Shown piece by piece: positions 23,213 to 34,602 of a stretch of 64,000 nt of DNA. The notes under the pieces were generated by a model. The model was not told the DNA's origin. It ran no database searches and saw only the letters and a program-made list of their open reading frames with translations. The DNA lies in contig CM055275.1 in assembly GCA_029237695.1 (NCBI GenBank), positions 7,948,899-8,012,898 of the forward strand, in the 5' to 3' direction. The DNA comes from Conchocele bisecta. Lineage: Eukaryota > Mollusca > Bivalvia > Lucinida > Thyasiridae. Numbering within the stretch: position 1 is the stretch's first letter; each line of letters opens with the position of its first letter. The position numbers and the translations under genes are program-made.

Positions 23213-23499
23213 ATATAGCAGTCTCCGCGAAAGTGACAAAATGTTACAGGACATTCGGTTTGGTAATCTTGAAATTTTTACCAGACCGGACAAAAATTTA
23301 CCAGACCGAAAAAAAATTATAAAAAAAAAATTGATTTTGTGTGATATTTAAGAGATTTTTTTAGCTTTTTAAGTATATCTGTCCTATAAGAAAAGCTAGC
23401 TAGCACCAGAAGCGCATGCCAAAGGAAGGTGATTTCATTGAAGCTTAGAATATAAAATTAAAATTAAACTAGAAAAAGTCGATGGCGCGCCATCGCAAT

Positions 23500-24957
23500 A
23501 TACCCACTTTCCCCAAATGCTAAGTCCGAAAGGGGGAGGTAATCCATGATGGAGGGTCGGATAAAAAATCCGAATTCACTTTGCGCATCAGCACATCAAA
23601 ACGAAGCTACGAACCAAATATCAGACGCGTAGGTATTAAGGTGAAAAAGTTTTTCGACCTACGAGGAAAAATAGTGAAATTCTAAGTCCGAAAGGGGGAG
23701 ATAATCCATGATGGAATGGTCCGATCAAAAATCGGAATTCACTTTGCACATCATAACGAAGCTACATATCAAATATCAGAAATGTAGGTATTAAGGTGAG
23801 AACGTTTTTCGACTTACAATGAAAAATAGGGAAATTCTGAGTCCGAAAGGGGGAGATAATCCATGAGGGTGGAGTCGGATTCAATACCGGATCATTGAAA
23901 AAATGGAGTCCGGATCCATCCGAATCCTCCACTTTGCGCATCTGCACATGATAACGAAGCTACATACCAAATATCAGGCGCGTAGGTATGAAGGTGAAAA
24001 AGTTTTTCGAGTTACAAGGAAAAAATGGGAAATTGTAGTCCGAAAGGGGGAGATAATCCATGATGGAGGGTCGGGATCCAAAATCCGAATTCACTTTGCG
24101 CATCTGCACATGATAACAAAAGAAGCTACATACCAAAAATATCAGGAGCGTAGGTATGAAGGTGAAAAAAGTTTTTCGAGTTACACAAAGAAAAAAAATG
24201 GGAAATTGTAAGTCCGAAAGGGGGAGATAATCCATGATGGAGGGTCGAAATCAAAAATCCGAATTCACTTGCGCATCAGCACATCAAAACGAAGCTACGA
24301 ACCAAATATCAGACGCGTAGGTATGAAGGTGAAAAAGTTTTTCGAGTTACGAGGAAAAAATGGGAAATTGTGAGTCCGAAAGGGGGAGATAATCCATGAT
24401 GGAGGGTCGGATCAAAAATCCAAATTCACTTTGCGCATCTGCACATGATAACGAAGCTACATACCAAATATCAGGCGCGTAGGTATGAAGGTGAAAAAGT
24501 TTTTCGAGTTACGAGGAAAAAATGGGAAATTCTGAGTCCGAAAGGGGGGAGATAATCCATGATGGAGGGTTGGATGAAAAATCCAAATTCACTTTGCGCA
24601 TCTGCACATGATAACGAAGCTACATACCAAATATCAGGCGCGTAGGTATGAAGGTGAAAAAGTTTTTTTGAGTTACGAGGAAAAAATGGGAAATTCTGAG
24701 TCCGAAAGGGGGAGATAATCCATGATGGAGGGTCGGATGAAAAATCCAAATTCACTTTGCGCATCTGCACATGATAACGAAGCTACATACCAAATATCAG
24801 ACGCGTAGGTATGAAGGTGAAAAAGTTTTTCGAGTTACAAGAAACGTGACGGACGTACGGACGGACGTACGGACGTACGGACGTACGGACGTACGGACGG
24901 ACGGACCCCGTGACGAAAACAATATACCCGTTTTTTTTTACAAAAAAAGTGGGTATA
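23500..24957 (+). mobile_element. Pearl-type element, about 8 core units
   Basis: The left end is TATACCCACTTTCC. Units of 161-174 bp then repeat (marker CCGAAAGGGGGAGATAATCC at about 23,527, 23,680, 23,843, 24,040, 24,214, 24,375, 24,538 and 24,702). An (ACGG)/(ACGT) tract follows at 24,846-24,905. A terminal hairpin closes the element, TATACCC..GGGTATA, at 24,923-24,957. Layout, unit length and microsatellite agree with bivalve pearl elements. Open frames on either strand are frames through the repeat. Confidence 0.88.
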
Positions 24958-26310
24958 ATAAAAAATAAAAAATCCGAATTCACTTTGCGCATCAGCACAT
25001 CAAAACGAAGCTACGAACCAAATATCAGACGCGTAGGTATTAAGGTGAAAAAGTTTTTCGACCTACGAGGAAAAATAGTGAAATTCTAAGTCCGAAAGGG
25101 GGAGATAATCCATGATGGAAGGTCCGATCAAAAATCGGAATTCACTTTGCACATCATAACGAAGCTACATATCAAATATCAGAAATGTAGGTATTAAGGT
25201 GAGAACGTTTTTCGACTTACAATGAAAAATAGGGAAATTCTGAGTCCGAAAGGGGGAGATAATCCATGATGGAGGGTCGGATCAAAAATCCGAATTCACT
25301 TTGCGCATCTGCACATGATAACGAAGCTACATACCAAATATCAGCGCGTAGGTATGAAGGTGAAAAAGTTTTTCGAGTTACAAGGAAAAAATGGGAAATT
25401 GTGAGTCCGAAAGGGGGAGATAATCCATGATGGAGGGTCGGATCCAAAATCCGAATTCACTTTGCGCATCTGCACATGATAACGAAGCTACATACCAAAT
25501 ATCAGGAGCGTAGGTATGAAGGTGAAAAAGTTTTTCGAGTTACAAGGAAAAAAAATAAAGGAAATTGTGAGTCCGAAAGGGGGAGATAATCCATGATTGA
25601 GGGTCGGATCAAAAATCCGAATTCACTTTGCGCATCAGCACATCAAAACGAAGCTACGAACCAAATATCAGACGCGTAGGTATGAAGGTGAAAAAGTTTT
25701 TCGAGTTACGAGGAAAAAATGGGAAATTGTGAGTCCGAAAGGGGGAGATAATCCATGATGGAGGGTCGGATCAAAAATCCAAATTCACTTTGCGCATCTG
25801 CACATGATAACGAAGCTACATACCAAATATCAGGCGCGTAGGTATGAAGGTGAAAAAGTTTTTCGAGTTACGAGGAAAAAATGGGAAATTCTGAGTCCGA
25901 AAGGGGGGAGATAATCCATGATGGAGGGTCGGATGAAAAATCCAAATTCACTTTGCGCATCTGCACATGATAACGAAGCTACATACCAAATATCAGGCGC
26001 GTAGGTATGAAGGTGAAAAAGTTTTTTGAGTTACGAGGAAAAAATGGGAAATTCTGAGTCCGAAAGGGGGAGATAATCCATGATGGAGGGTCGGATGAAA
26101 AATCCAAATTCACTTTGCGCATCTGCACATGATAACGAAGCTACATACCAAATATCAGGCGCGTAGGTATGAAGGTGAAAAAGTTTTTCGAGTTACAAGA
26201 AACGTGACGGACGTACGGACGGACGTACGGACGTACGGACGTACGGACGGACGGACACCCGTGACGAAAACAATATACCCGTTTTTTTTTACAAAAAAAG
26301 TGGGTATAAA
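24958..26310 (+). mobile_element. Second pearl-type element, tandem duplicate of the first
   Basis: It starts directly after the hairpin of the preceding element, in mid-unit. The first 300 bp are nearly identical to 23,565-23,870, at an offset of about 1.40 kb. It also ends in an (ACGG) tract (26,206-26,256) and the hairpin TATACCC..GGGTATA (26,275-26,308). It has about 7.5 units and no left end of its own. Confidence 0.88.
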
Positions 26311-26598
26311 AAAGCTTCCAGTTTACCGTCGCGGAGACTGATATGTATAGTGTTTGGACAGTGCGTCCTTCCGCATGTGTGTGTGTCTGTCCATGTATGT
26401 GTCCGAGCAGATGAGAGGTCACTTGTTTGGAACAATAGAAAATCTCCTTATTGGGTACCCTGGAAACAAAGGAAATACCCAACACATGCCCTCCCACGAG
26501 GACGTCCGTGGGTCCGTTTAAGGTGTTTGTCTGAGTTTCTCCAATCTGCCACCGGGGGCATTTGTGTGCCGACAGGCTAAATTTGTTTGCTTCTTTTT
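26311..26598. other. Spacer with repeat edge, no gene seen
   Basis: Contains a short GTGTGTGT tract (about 26,378) and the 'gtgtgccgacaggc' word shared with 18,757. No gene is supported. Confidence 0.4.
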
Positions 26599-26599
26599 A

Positions 26600-26985
26600 T
26601 TTTCTTTGTTGGTTTATTAGTGTTTAACGGCCTATCAACAGCTAAGGTCATGTAAGGCCGGACAAACGGGTTCGATCCCGTTTAACCTGCTGCATTTGGG
26701 GGGAAATCCCAAAATCAGAACGGAATATTTACATCGAGAACAAATATATTCAGCCCTGAAATTAGAATAACCCAACCTGGTGCCAGGTCCATACCTTATT
26801 AAGTCACTTGGCCCCTTCCCCTAAAATAGGATTACGAATATCGTAATACTCACATAAGGGGTATAACCAGATTCAACTGTCACATACAAAATGCCAAAGA
26901 CGTATGTGAGGGCCAAACCAGGTCTTCAATCGGGATTCCGGTAAGGATGAACCCCGATCGTTAAATTACCATGCTTCTTTTTAAA
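26600..26985 (+). mobile_element. R450 element, second subfamily
   Basis: Here the head contains CGGGTTCGATCCCG, a match to the tRNA-type B-box GGTTCGANTCC, which hints at a tRNA-derived SINE head. No convincing A-box is seen. It shares 'gtataaccagattcaac' and 'atgccaaagacgtatgtgag' with the copies at 30,752 and 34,218. Confidence 0.75.
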
Positions 26986-27045
26986 GTCACTGTGTCTCAT
27001 ACAATACTAGTATTTTATTTCTGACTTTATGGATTGGAAATATAT

Positions 27046-27410
27046 CAAGGTGTATTATCACGTGGTACTAACAACAACAATAAGTACCGATTCAAAGTAC
27101 GTATTATTTGATAGTGTCCTTATTACGTAACGGATTGTGATGTAATATGGCGCATCAAACGCGTCTTGTTAAGCTGCATTTGGTGGTCTCTTTATTTTCG
27201 CCCAAACTTCTGTAGTTTTTGCGAAGAATCGATTTCCGTGTCTCCGATACGGAAATCGATTCTTCGCAAAAACTACATAAGTCTGTGCCAAACTCCCTAG
27301 ACCACCAAATGCAGCTCATGAAGACGCGTTTGCTGCGCCATGTTTTATAAAAATCTTACTTTGGAGTGGGCGACGTTGTTGTTGTTGTAACCACGTGATC
27401 ATGCACCTTG
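27046..27410. mobile_element. CACGTG-ended MITE, copy 2
   Basis: The ends are CAAGGTGTATTATCACGTGG and CCACGTGATCATGCACCTTG. The centre is the hairpin GCGAAGAATCGATTTCCGTG / CACGGAAATCGATTCTTCGC-like at about 27,218-27,270. Confidence 0.88.
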
Positions 27411-27485
27411 CCTATGGCAACCATGTGCAACATTTTATTTGATCATATTACAATTGATATACTATCACAGAATGTGACTAGAGCA

Positions 27486-27880
27486 CAGTCGATATACCCA
27501 CTTTTCCCAAATGCTAAGTCGAAATGGAGGAGATAATCCATGACCGGGGTCGAATCAAAAATAGAAATTCACTTTGCGCATCTACACACCATAAGGAAGG
27601 CACACACCATGTTACAAGTACGTAGCTATTACGGTTAGGTTAAAAGGTTTTACTTGTTACAAGGCAAAACTGAGAGATTGTAAGGCAAAAAGGGGAAGAT
27701 AATCCTGTGGGTCGAATCACAAATTGAAATTCACTTTGCTCATCTACATTCAATAAGGAAGCCACACACCAATATCAAGTTCCTACCCATTACGTTTATA
27801 ATGTTTTACTTCTTACAAGAAACGTGACAGATGGACGGACAGACGGACGGACACCCGTGACGAAAAACAATATGTCCCAA
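27486..27880 (+). mobile_element. Short pearl-type element, two core units
   Basis: The left end is TATACCCACTTTTCCC, as in the element at 23,500. Two diverged core units follow, then GGACGGACAGACGGACGG (about 27,834-27,852) and CACCCGTGACGAAAAACAAT. The terminal hairpin is lost. Confidence 0.75.
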
Positions 27881-28216
27881 AAGTCTATCATAAAAACACA
27901 TTTCCGAAGACAATAGCAAAAGTTTCAGCAGGTTCACATTCTGACACAGACTATGTGTTCTTTTAAACGAAACCATGTGATATTTGACCATCAGCTAGTA
28001 TAAGATGTTACCTGATAAATAAATTACCAGGTTAGTGTGTTTTGGTATCAAATGTATCAGGCTTGGCTTGGGAACGGTAGGAGTTCCTAGGCATGCCTCG
28101 AATTTTCTACATATTTACTAACCTTGCCTGATAAACTTGATATCAAAAGTCACTAGCCTGGTGTTCTCTATATCTCAGAATCTACGGTAACCGTTTTGCT
28201 CATAAATTGACAATAC

Positions 28217-28436
28217 AAATGTAATATGAATACAAAGGAACCTCTATAAACCGGAGGTTCTCATGGTGTCCAGTTCATTGAGGTTTCACTGCAAATCAGT
28301 GTGTGACCATCCTGATACGTATTTGCTTGCTTTGCAATCATGAACATACATTAACATCTGAGATAAATGACAAAGAAACCCATGAAAAATAAGATCACAG
28401 ACTCTTGGTGTTCGATTTAGAGCGGTTCCACTATAC
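28217..28436. mobile_element. Small pogo/Tigger-like nonautonomous element
   Basis: The left end GGAACCTCTATAAACCGG (28,228) and the right end TTTAGAGCGGTTCCACTATA (28,417-28,436) are inverted relatives of the termini of the 43-bp minisatellite. Assignment to pogo/Tigger rests on the TA-CAGTGGAACC-like tips and is tentative. Confidence 0.45.
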
Positions 28437-28619
28437 AAGCATCTTGTTGTCTGCTGTTGCTTTATATTTTGCCCGAGTCACTAACCCAGTAAGACCACAT
28501 ACATACATGTAATATACATGGGCAGTGTAGCACCTTCCTATAACCAGAGCTCCGCGGAAAAGAAGATGTCCCGCCTGGCGCAGTTTGATAGTACATAAGG
28601 AGCTTGTAATAACTTTGGG

Positions 28620-29582
28620 GTTAGTGAGCATGGGCTTTCTGTAGAATGATGCGTGATGTTGTTACAAATGCATGTATGGAATATTAAAGCATAAACTGAG
28701 CGTTGATTTTTCTAAACACGGAAATTTCTAAGTCAGTGACCTTGACCTTTGGGGTTAGCGGGCACCATGGGCTTTCTGTAGAATGATGGGCTTTCTGTAG
28801 AATGATGCGGGATGTTGTTACAAATGCATGTATGGAATATTAAAGCATAAACTAAGCGTTAACTTTTCCAAACATGGACATTTCTAAGTCAGCGACCTTG
28901 ACCTTTGGGGTTAGCGGGCAACATGGGATTTCTGTAGAATGGTGCGGGATGTTGTTACAAATGCATGTATGGAATATCAAAGCATAAACTGAGCGTTAAC
29001 TTTTCCAAACACGAACATTTCTAAGTCAGCGACCTTGACCTTTGGGGTTAGCGGCCACCATGGGCTTTCTGTAGAATGATGCGGGATGTTGTTACAAATG
29101 CATGTATGGAATATTAAAGCATTAACTGAGCATTAACTTTTCCAAACACGGAAATTTCTAAGACAGCGACCTTGACGTTTCGGGTTAGCGGGCACCATGC
29201 ACCATGGGATTTCTGTAGAATGATGCGAGATGTTACAAATGCATGTATGAAATATTAAAGCTTTCCATTGAGGGAAACAGAAGTTACAATGAAATAACCT
29301 GAGATTTAAAGTTTTAGAAACAGAGCTAAACGCAAAAACATAACGTTTAATGCATGTGAAAATCAGGTCAATGAACCATGAAAAGTAGGTGAAGGTCATA
29401 TGGGCTCCCTCTGTGTGAGATCGTTACACCACAGTGTTGATGTATACCAAGTATGGAGGTCGTAGGAGTTATAGTTTTCTGGAAACTGAGCTAAGCGCAA
29501 AAACTTAACGTGAAATGTTGCCGCCGCCGACGCCGACGGAAAAGCTATGCCTATGTCCCGCTTCTGCTAAAGTAGGCGGGAC
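28620..29582 (+). repeat. Pearl-like array, ~155-bp units
   Basis: About four units carry TGGGCTTTCTGTAGAATGAT, 'acaaatgcatgtatggaata' and 'cgaccttgacctttgggg'. A diverged tail (29,290-29,510) follows, then a GCCGCCGACGCCGACGG microsatellite (29,521-29,540) and CGGGACA at the end. It is the same architecture with a different core family. Confidence 0.8.
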
Positions 29583-30099
29583 AAAAACCAGCAACGTATA
29601 CTGACAGTGTAATCCCTTCTCGCTATGCGGGCCGCTCCACTGCTTATGTTGGTCGCCAAAGCAATTGTTTTGCATTCACGAATAAAGCATATGCATGACT
29701 GATTTACAGTGTAACTCACTACAGGGAACTCCAGGGACTGTGGTTGTGTGAAGAAGCAGATATCGACTCCATACATAGTGTTTGTTTTTACACATTTGCT
29801 TGTAGAAACCCATTCGTATACATTGGTAAAGGCACGTTAATAAATCAGCATATTTTCTTGTTTTATTTTGCGAACAATGCAGATCATGATCAGACTGTAT
29901 GCGTGTGTGGACCGATCAAGGATTACATTGGTCATAGTTGCCATCAGCTGATTATTCCTGTGGCAAAAAAAAACCAACAAACAAGAAAACAATAGCTACA
30001 TTTCAGAGCACGTTTCTAAACAGGTTATAACAGAAAACTATCAACTTGAAGGTCACGGACTGAAGGATTACATTGCCAGCCAGAATAATTTATACAAGG
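29583..30099. other. Intergenic stretch, no gene seen
   Basis: No motif was recognised. The 83-residue plus frame at 29,744-29,995 lacks a domain and ends in an A-rich stretch. Confidence 0.4.
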
Positions 30100-30299
30100 T
30101 TAACCCTTAGAATGCGGGAACCGAAAATAGTCGTCTGCTGATAATTCATATTTTGTCTTTTCTCTCAGTAAAAACATGGTTTGGCAGCATTTTGGAAATT
30201 ATTCTAAAGTGCTGCCAAACCAAGTTTTTGATGAGACAAATGGAAAAATAAAAAATATTCAGCAGACGACACAAATTAATTCAGCATTGTAAGGGTTAA
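30100..30299. mobile_element. piggyBac-like MITE with TTAA duplications
   Basis: TTAA at 30,100-30,103 and 30,296-30,299 flanks a 192-bp element that begins CCCTTAGAATGC and ends GCATTGTAAGGG, a good terminal inverted repeat. Inside is a hairpin: GTCGTCTGCTG..CAGCAGACGAC enclosing GGTTTGGCAGCA..TGCTGCCAAACC. TTAA targets and CCCT tips are the piggyBac signature. It has no coding capacity. Confidence 0.88.
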
Positions 30300-30304
30300 A
30301 ACAG

Positions 30305-30700
30305 TATGAGACTACAAGTAATTTGACCTTGACATAGGGGCACAGGGGCCGCATGAGTGGGACACAGAATGAATATATGGATCGTGACTAATAAGCATAT
30401 GAAGTTTCAAGTCAATGTGACTGAGGACTGCAGAGATATAAGGTATTTAAAAACTTTAACGCAAATTTCGGAACGCAAACTTCTACGTCATTTGACCTTG
30501 ACCTTTGGCACAGGGGCCGCACGAGTGGGATACAGCATGAATATATGGATCATGACTAATAAGCATATGAAGTTTCAAGTCAATGTGACTTAGGACTGCA
30601 GAGATATAAGGTATTTAAAAACTTTAACGCAGATTTCGGACGGACGGACGCACGGACGTCATTGTGATCACTAGACCTAAATTATGTGGTGCCCACGAGA
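30305..30700 (+). mobile_element. Pearl-type element, two core units
   Basis: Two units carry 'gacataggggcacaggggcc'-type words and 'aataagcatatgaagtttca'. An (ACGG)n tract follows at 30,638-30,656, then GACGTCATTGTGATCACTAG, which includes a GTGATCAC palindrome. Confidence 0.8.
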
Positions 30701-30751
30701 TATTTAGGCGTTTTTTTTATTTATCTCGTGGCCACAACTTATTATGTATGT

Positions 30752-31060
30752 TTCTTTGTTTGTTTATTGGTGTTTAACGGCCTATCGCGAAAAGATACAT
30801 TCAGCCCTGAAATTAAAATAACCTGACCTGGTGCCAGGTCCATACCACACCAGTCACTTGGCCCCTCCACCTAAATAGGGTTACGAATAGTTGTAATACT
30901 CACATAAGGGGCATAACCAGATTCAACTGTCACATACAAAATGCCACAGACGTATGTGAGGGTCAAACCAGGTATCAAGTCAGAATTCCGGTAAGGATGA
31001 AGCCCGATCGTTAAATTACCCATTGCATGCGCCCACCTGCCACCCACTTATTATGTCTCA
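30752..31060 (+). mobile_element. R450 element with internal deletion
   Basis: The head reads TTTGTTTGTTTATTGG and then jumps from CGGCCTATC directly to 'agatacattcagccctg', losing about 130 bp present in 26,600-26,985. The tail is intact. Confidence 0.78.
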
Positions 31061-31090
31061 CCACGAGTTAAATAACAAGAGGGCCATGGT

Positions 31091-33060
31091 GGCCATAATT
31101 CGCTCACCTGACTCCCATGAACACCAGAGGAGAATGTGACATTGAGTTCATATGTGTTTTAAAAAAAATGTGCTATTTTTAGATGGCGGTCATCTTGGAT
31201 TAAGCGATGACTCATTTTACCAAATTTGAAAATGCTTCACCCAAGGATCTTAATTACTATGAAGTTTGGCCAGCATCGGCCATGTGGTTCCTGAGAAAAA
31301 GACGTTCAAAATCTCGAATAAATGGACCTTTTGACGGCCATCATGGATGACATAATCATCCGATTCCGACAAATATTGCACCAGAGCAATCGCCTCATCG
31401 ATACCTTCAATTTGATATATGACATGAGCATATTCGGTCAAAAATAAAATTTGACCCACGGGCCACGCCCATTTTTGACCTCGGGGTCACCATTTTAACA
31501 CCTTTGAAAGAGCATTCTACATCGATCATTCCTACCAACTTTCGTCGAAATCCGGCTGGCGATTCATGAGAAGAAGATTTTTTAAGAATTTGTGCTATTT
31601 TTAGACGGCGGTCATCTTGGATTAGCGACGACCTCCGTTTTAACAAATCTGAAAAGGCTTCACCCATGAACCTATCTGTGAAGTTCGGCCACCATGGGCC
31701 AAGCGGTTCGTGTGAAGAAGAATTTTGAAATCTCTAATAAAAGAACGACCTTTTGACCTTTCGGCAGCCAGATTTGTTAAAATGGAGGTCATCGCTAATC
31801 AAAGATGGCCGCCGTCTAAAAATAGCATAAATTCTTAAACGAGGATGGCTGCGGCCCGCATGTCGAGCCCGCCGAGTTATTTGATGGTCTCAGAGTGTAT
31901 TTATTTGAAGTTTGATGCCCAATAAGCATACAATGTTTCAAGCATATCTGACTTACAGTTACAGAGATAGTAGGTATGTGAAAACTTTTAACGCAAACTT
32001 CTAAGTCATTTGACCTTGACATAGGGGCACAGGGGCCGCATGAGTGGGAAACAGAATGAATATATGGATGATGAATAATAAGCATATGAAGTTTCAAGTC
32101 AATGTGACTTAGGACTGCTGATATACAAGGTATTTAAAAACTTTAACGCAGATTTCGGAACGCAAAATTCTAAGTCATTTGACCTTGACCTTGGGCACAG
32201 GGGCCGCATGAGTGGGATACAACGTGAATATATGAATCAGGACTAATAAGTATATGAAATTTCAAGTCAATGTGACTGAGGACTGCAGAGATATAAGGTA
32301 TTTAAAAACTTTAACGCAGATCTCGGAACGCAAACTTCTAAGTCATTTGACCTTGACCTTGGGGACAGGGGCCACATGAGTGGGATACAGCATGAATATA
32401 TGGATCATGACTAATAAGCATATGAAGTTTCAAATCAATGTGACTTAGGACTGCAGAGATATAAGGCATTTAAAAACCTTAACGCATATTTCGGACGGAC
32501 GGACGCACGGACACCCGGACGTCATTGTGATCACTATGTCTCGGTTTCCGCAAGCGGGCTCGACAACAACTTTCTTCTCATGAACCGCTCGCCGGATTTC
32601 GACGAAGCTTGGTATGAATGATTGATGGGCAATGCTCTTTCAAAGTTGTTAAAATGGTGACCACGGGGTCAAAAATGGGCGTCGCCCTTAAGGTCAAATT
32701 TTATTTTCGACCGAATATGGTCAGGTCATATATAAAATTGAAGGTATCAGCAAGGCGATCGCTCTGGTGAATTATTTGCCAAAATCGGATAATTACGTCA
32801 TCCATGATGGCCGCCAAAAGGTCCATTTATTCAATATTTTGAACGTCTTTTTCTCAGGAACCACATGGCCGATGCTGGCCAAACTTCATAGTAAGTTAAG
32901 ATCCTTGGGTGAAGCATTTTCAGATTAGGTAAAATGAAAGTAATCGCTTAATCCAAGATGACCACCATCTAAAAATAGCTCAAATGTTTTAAAACACATA
33001 TGAACTCAATGTCACATTCTCCTCTGGTGTTAATGGAGTCAGGTGAGCGAATTAGGGCCA
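31091..33060. mobile_element. Long inverted-repeat element with nested pearl
   Basis: Arms of about 495 bp, 31,091-31,584 and 32,566-33,060, are reverse complements. Outer anchors are GGCCATAATTCGCTCACCTG and CAGGTGAGCGAATTAGGGCC. Inner anchors are GAAATCCGGCTGGCGATTCA and ATGAACCGCTCGCCGGATTT. The arm words ('gatggcggtcatcttggat', 'ggtcaaaaataaaatttgac') recur without pairing at 38.86-39.87 kb. A pearl element fills the centre. Confidence 0.82.
31860..32560 (+). mobile_element. Pearl-type element nested in the inverted repeat
   Basis: Three to four core units of about 165 bp belong to the same core family as 30,305-30,700. An ACGGACGGACGCACGG tract follows at about 32,495-32,513, then GACGTCATTGTGATCACTA. 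Confidence 0.8.
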
Positions 33061-33494
33061 TCATGGATTAGCGATGACCTCCATTTTTACAAATCTCAAA
33101 AGGCTTCACCCATGGACCATAACTTTTAAGTTTGGCTACCATGGGCCAAGCGGTTCATGTGAAGAAGAATTTTGAAATTTCTAATAAAAGAACGACCTTT
33201 TGGTGACCATCTTGGATGACATAACCATCCAATTTCGACAATAAATGTATTGCGAGCCTGTGTATGGGGTGTTCTTTGAGGAATTAGCTGAGGTCTGAAA
33301 AATCGAGAGATTTCGTTATCTTCAAAACATTTATTACTCTTCGGCATGCGAACTGCAACTGCCGAATATTTTAAACAAGTGTAACATTTCAACATACATG
33401 TACGTGTAATAGCATGATATAGATATGTTGTATGAACCATCACGACTATAACTGCCATGACAGGTGGTACTCGATTGACTTCTTATGGGGAAAA
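33061..33494. repeat. Fragments of dispersed repeats
   Basis: 33,061-33,235 is closely similar to 39,236-39,430. 33,290-33,385 ('cttcggcatgcgaactgcaa') recurs at 37,020-37,108. No gene is seen. Confidence 0.6.
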
Positions 33495-33637
33495 TTAACT
33501 CGGGGCATGTTTATCAATTAATGCTGTATACTCGGACCATTTTCCGTTCATTTTAAGTAAAACTCCAAGTAGTGTGATGGCATTATAGTCAACAGAGTCC
33601 ACCATATAACAGTCAAGCCAGATATTCCATACAAATA
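33495..33637 (-). CDS. Possible terminal exon, unknown protein
   Basis: Minus-strand open segment that ends in TAA at 33,495-33,497 and begins after a good acceptor (pyrimidine-rich tract, then CATTAG, cut after the CT at 33,638-33,639 read in reverse). The encoded C-terminus (WLDCYMVDSVDYNAITLLG.. ending IDKHAPS) has protein-like composition and is not part of any repeat I recognise. It starts in phase 2, so it cannot be joined directly to the phase-0 exon at 35,782-36,015. An intervening exon would be needed. I do not recognise the family. It could equally be a chance frame. Confidence 0.35.
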
Positions 33638-34217
33638 CTAATGAGAATATGTTAACACAGGCGATCTGAATATAAAAAGTTAAATACACACACACGACAA
33701 CCTTAGCTCACATTATAAACCAGGTAATTTATTAAACGGCTGCAGACAAATGATGTTAGTTTGAACCTTAGTGCGTGCAGACACGTTATGTTTTGCGAAA
33801 TCCCTATTGGTTTGTTTAATTAGTTTAATTCTTAGTAATGGCTATGTGAACTTCATATTGAAACAGGGACTGCGTATACATGTGTACTCAGAGCCGTTAA
33901 ATATAGTTGTAGTCTATGGCACAGTAGATTTTTAGCTTATATTCAAGACTGGGAATTGGCTTGATTACTGTATCCTAAGGATGTGGTGCAGTAATTTCCA
34001 ATCCAGACTTAGGCAACAGACCGACTATTTACCAGTAATATTGGCATGGCATGTGCCTATATATCATTATTTAAACAACTGCCGTGTAAGGCTGCATTGG
34101 CATTTATATAAATACCAGAGAACTATTGGTTATGTGACGTAGTGCGTATAAATTACAAGGCGTGCAAGCTTGTAATGCATATAGTACTGCATATTGTCAC
34201 ACGTCAGTATCAATACT
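33638..34217. other. Intergenic or intronic stretch, no feature seen
   Basis: AT-rich, no repeat array and no motif recognised. Confidence 0.4.
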
Positions 34218-34602
34218 GGTTTTGTTTGTTTGTTTATTAGTGTTTAACGGCCTATCAACAGCTAGGGTCATGTAGGCCGGGCAAACGGGTTTGATCCCAT
34301 TTTAACCTGCTGCATTGGGGGGAAAATCCCAAAATCAGAACGGAATATTTACATCGAGAACAAATATATTCAGCCCTGAAATTAGAATAACCTGACCTGG
34401 TGCCAGGTCCATACCACACCAAGTCACTTGGCGCCTTCCCCTCAAATAGGATTACGAATATCGTAATCCTCACATAAGGGGTATAACCAGATTCAACTGT
34501 CACATACAAAATGCCAAAGACGTATGTGAGGGCCAAACCAGGTCTCCAGTCGGGATTCAGGTAAAATTACCCATCGCGTGCTCCCACCTGCCACCCACAT
34601 CA
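34218..34602 (+). mobile_element. R450 element, second subfamily
   Basis: Closely similar to 26,600-26,985. The B-box-like word is mutated to GGGTTTGATCCC. It ends in 'gctcccacctgccaccca'. Confidence 0.8.

Noticed and set aside
23762..26497. Several 60-118 residue frames on both strands in the pearl arrays
   Set aside because: They follow the ~165-bp repeat period and recur with each unit; they are translations of noncoding core repeats and the ACGG tract.
26660..26690. tRNA gene from the GGGTTCGATCCC word
   Set aside because: The B-box-like word is inside a dispersed R450 element; no cloverleaf or A-box fits, and the word is mutated in sister copies.
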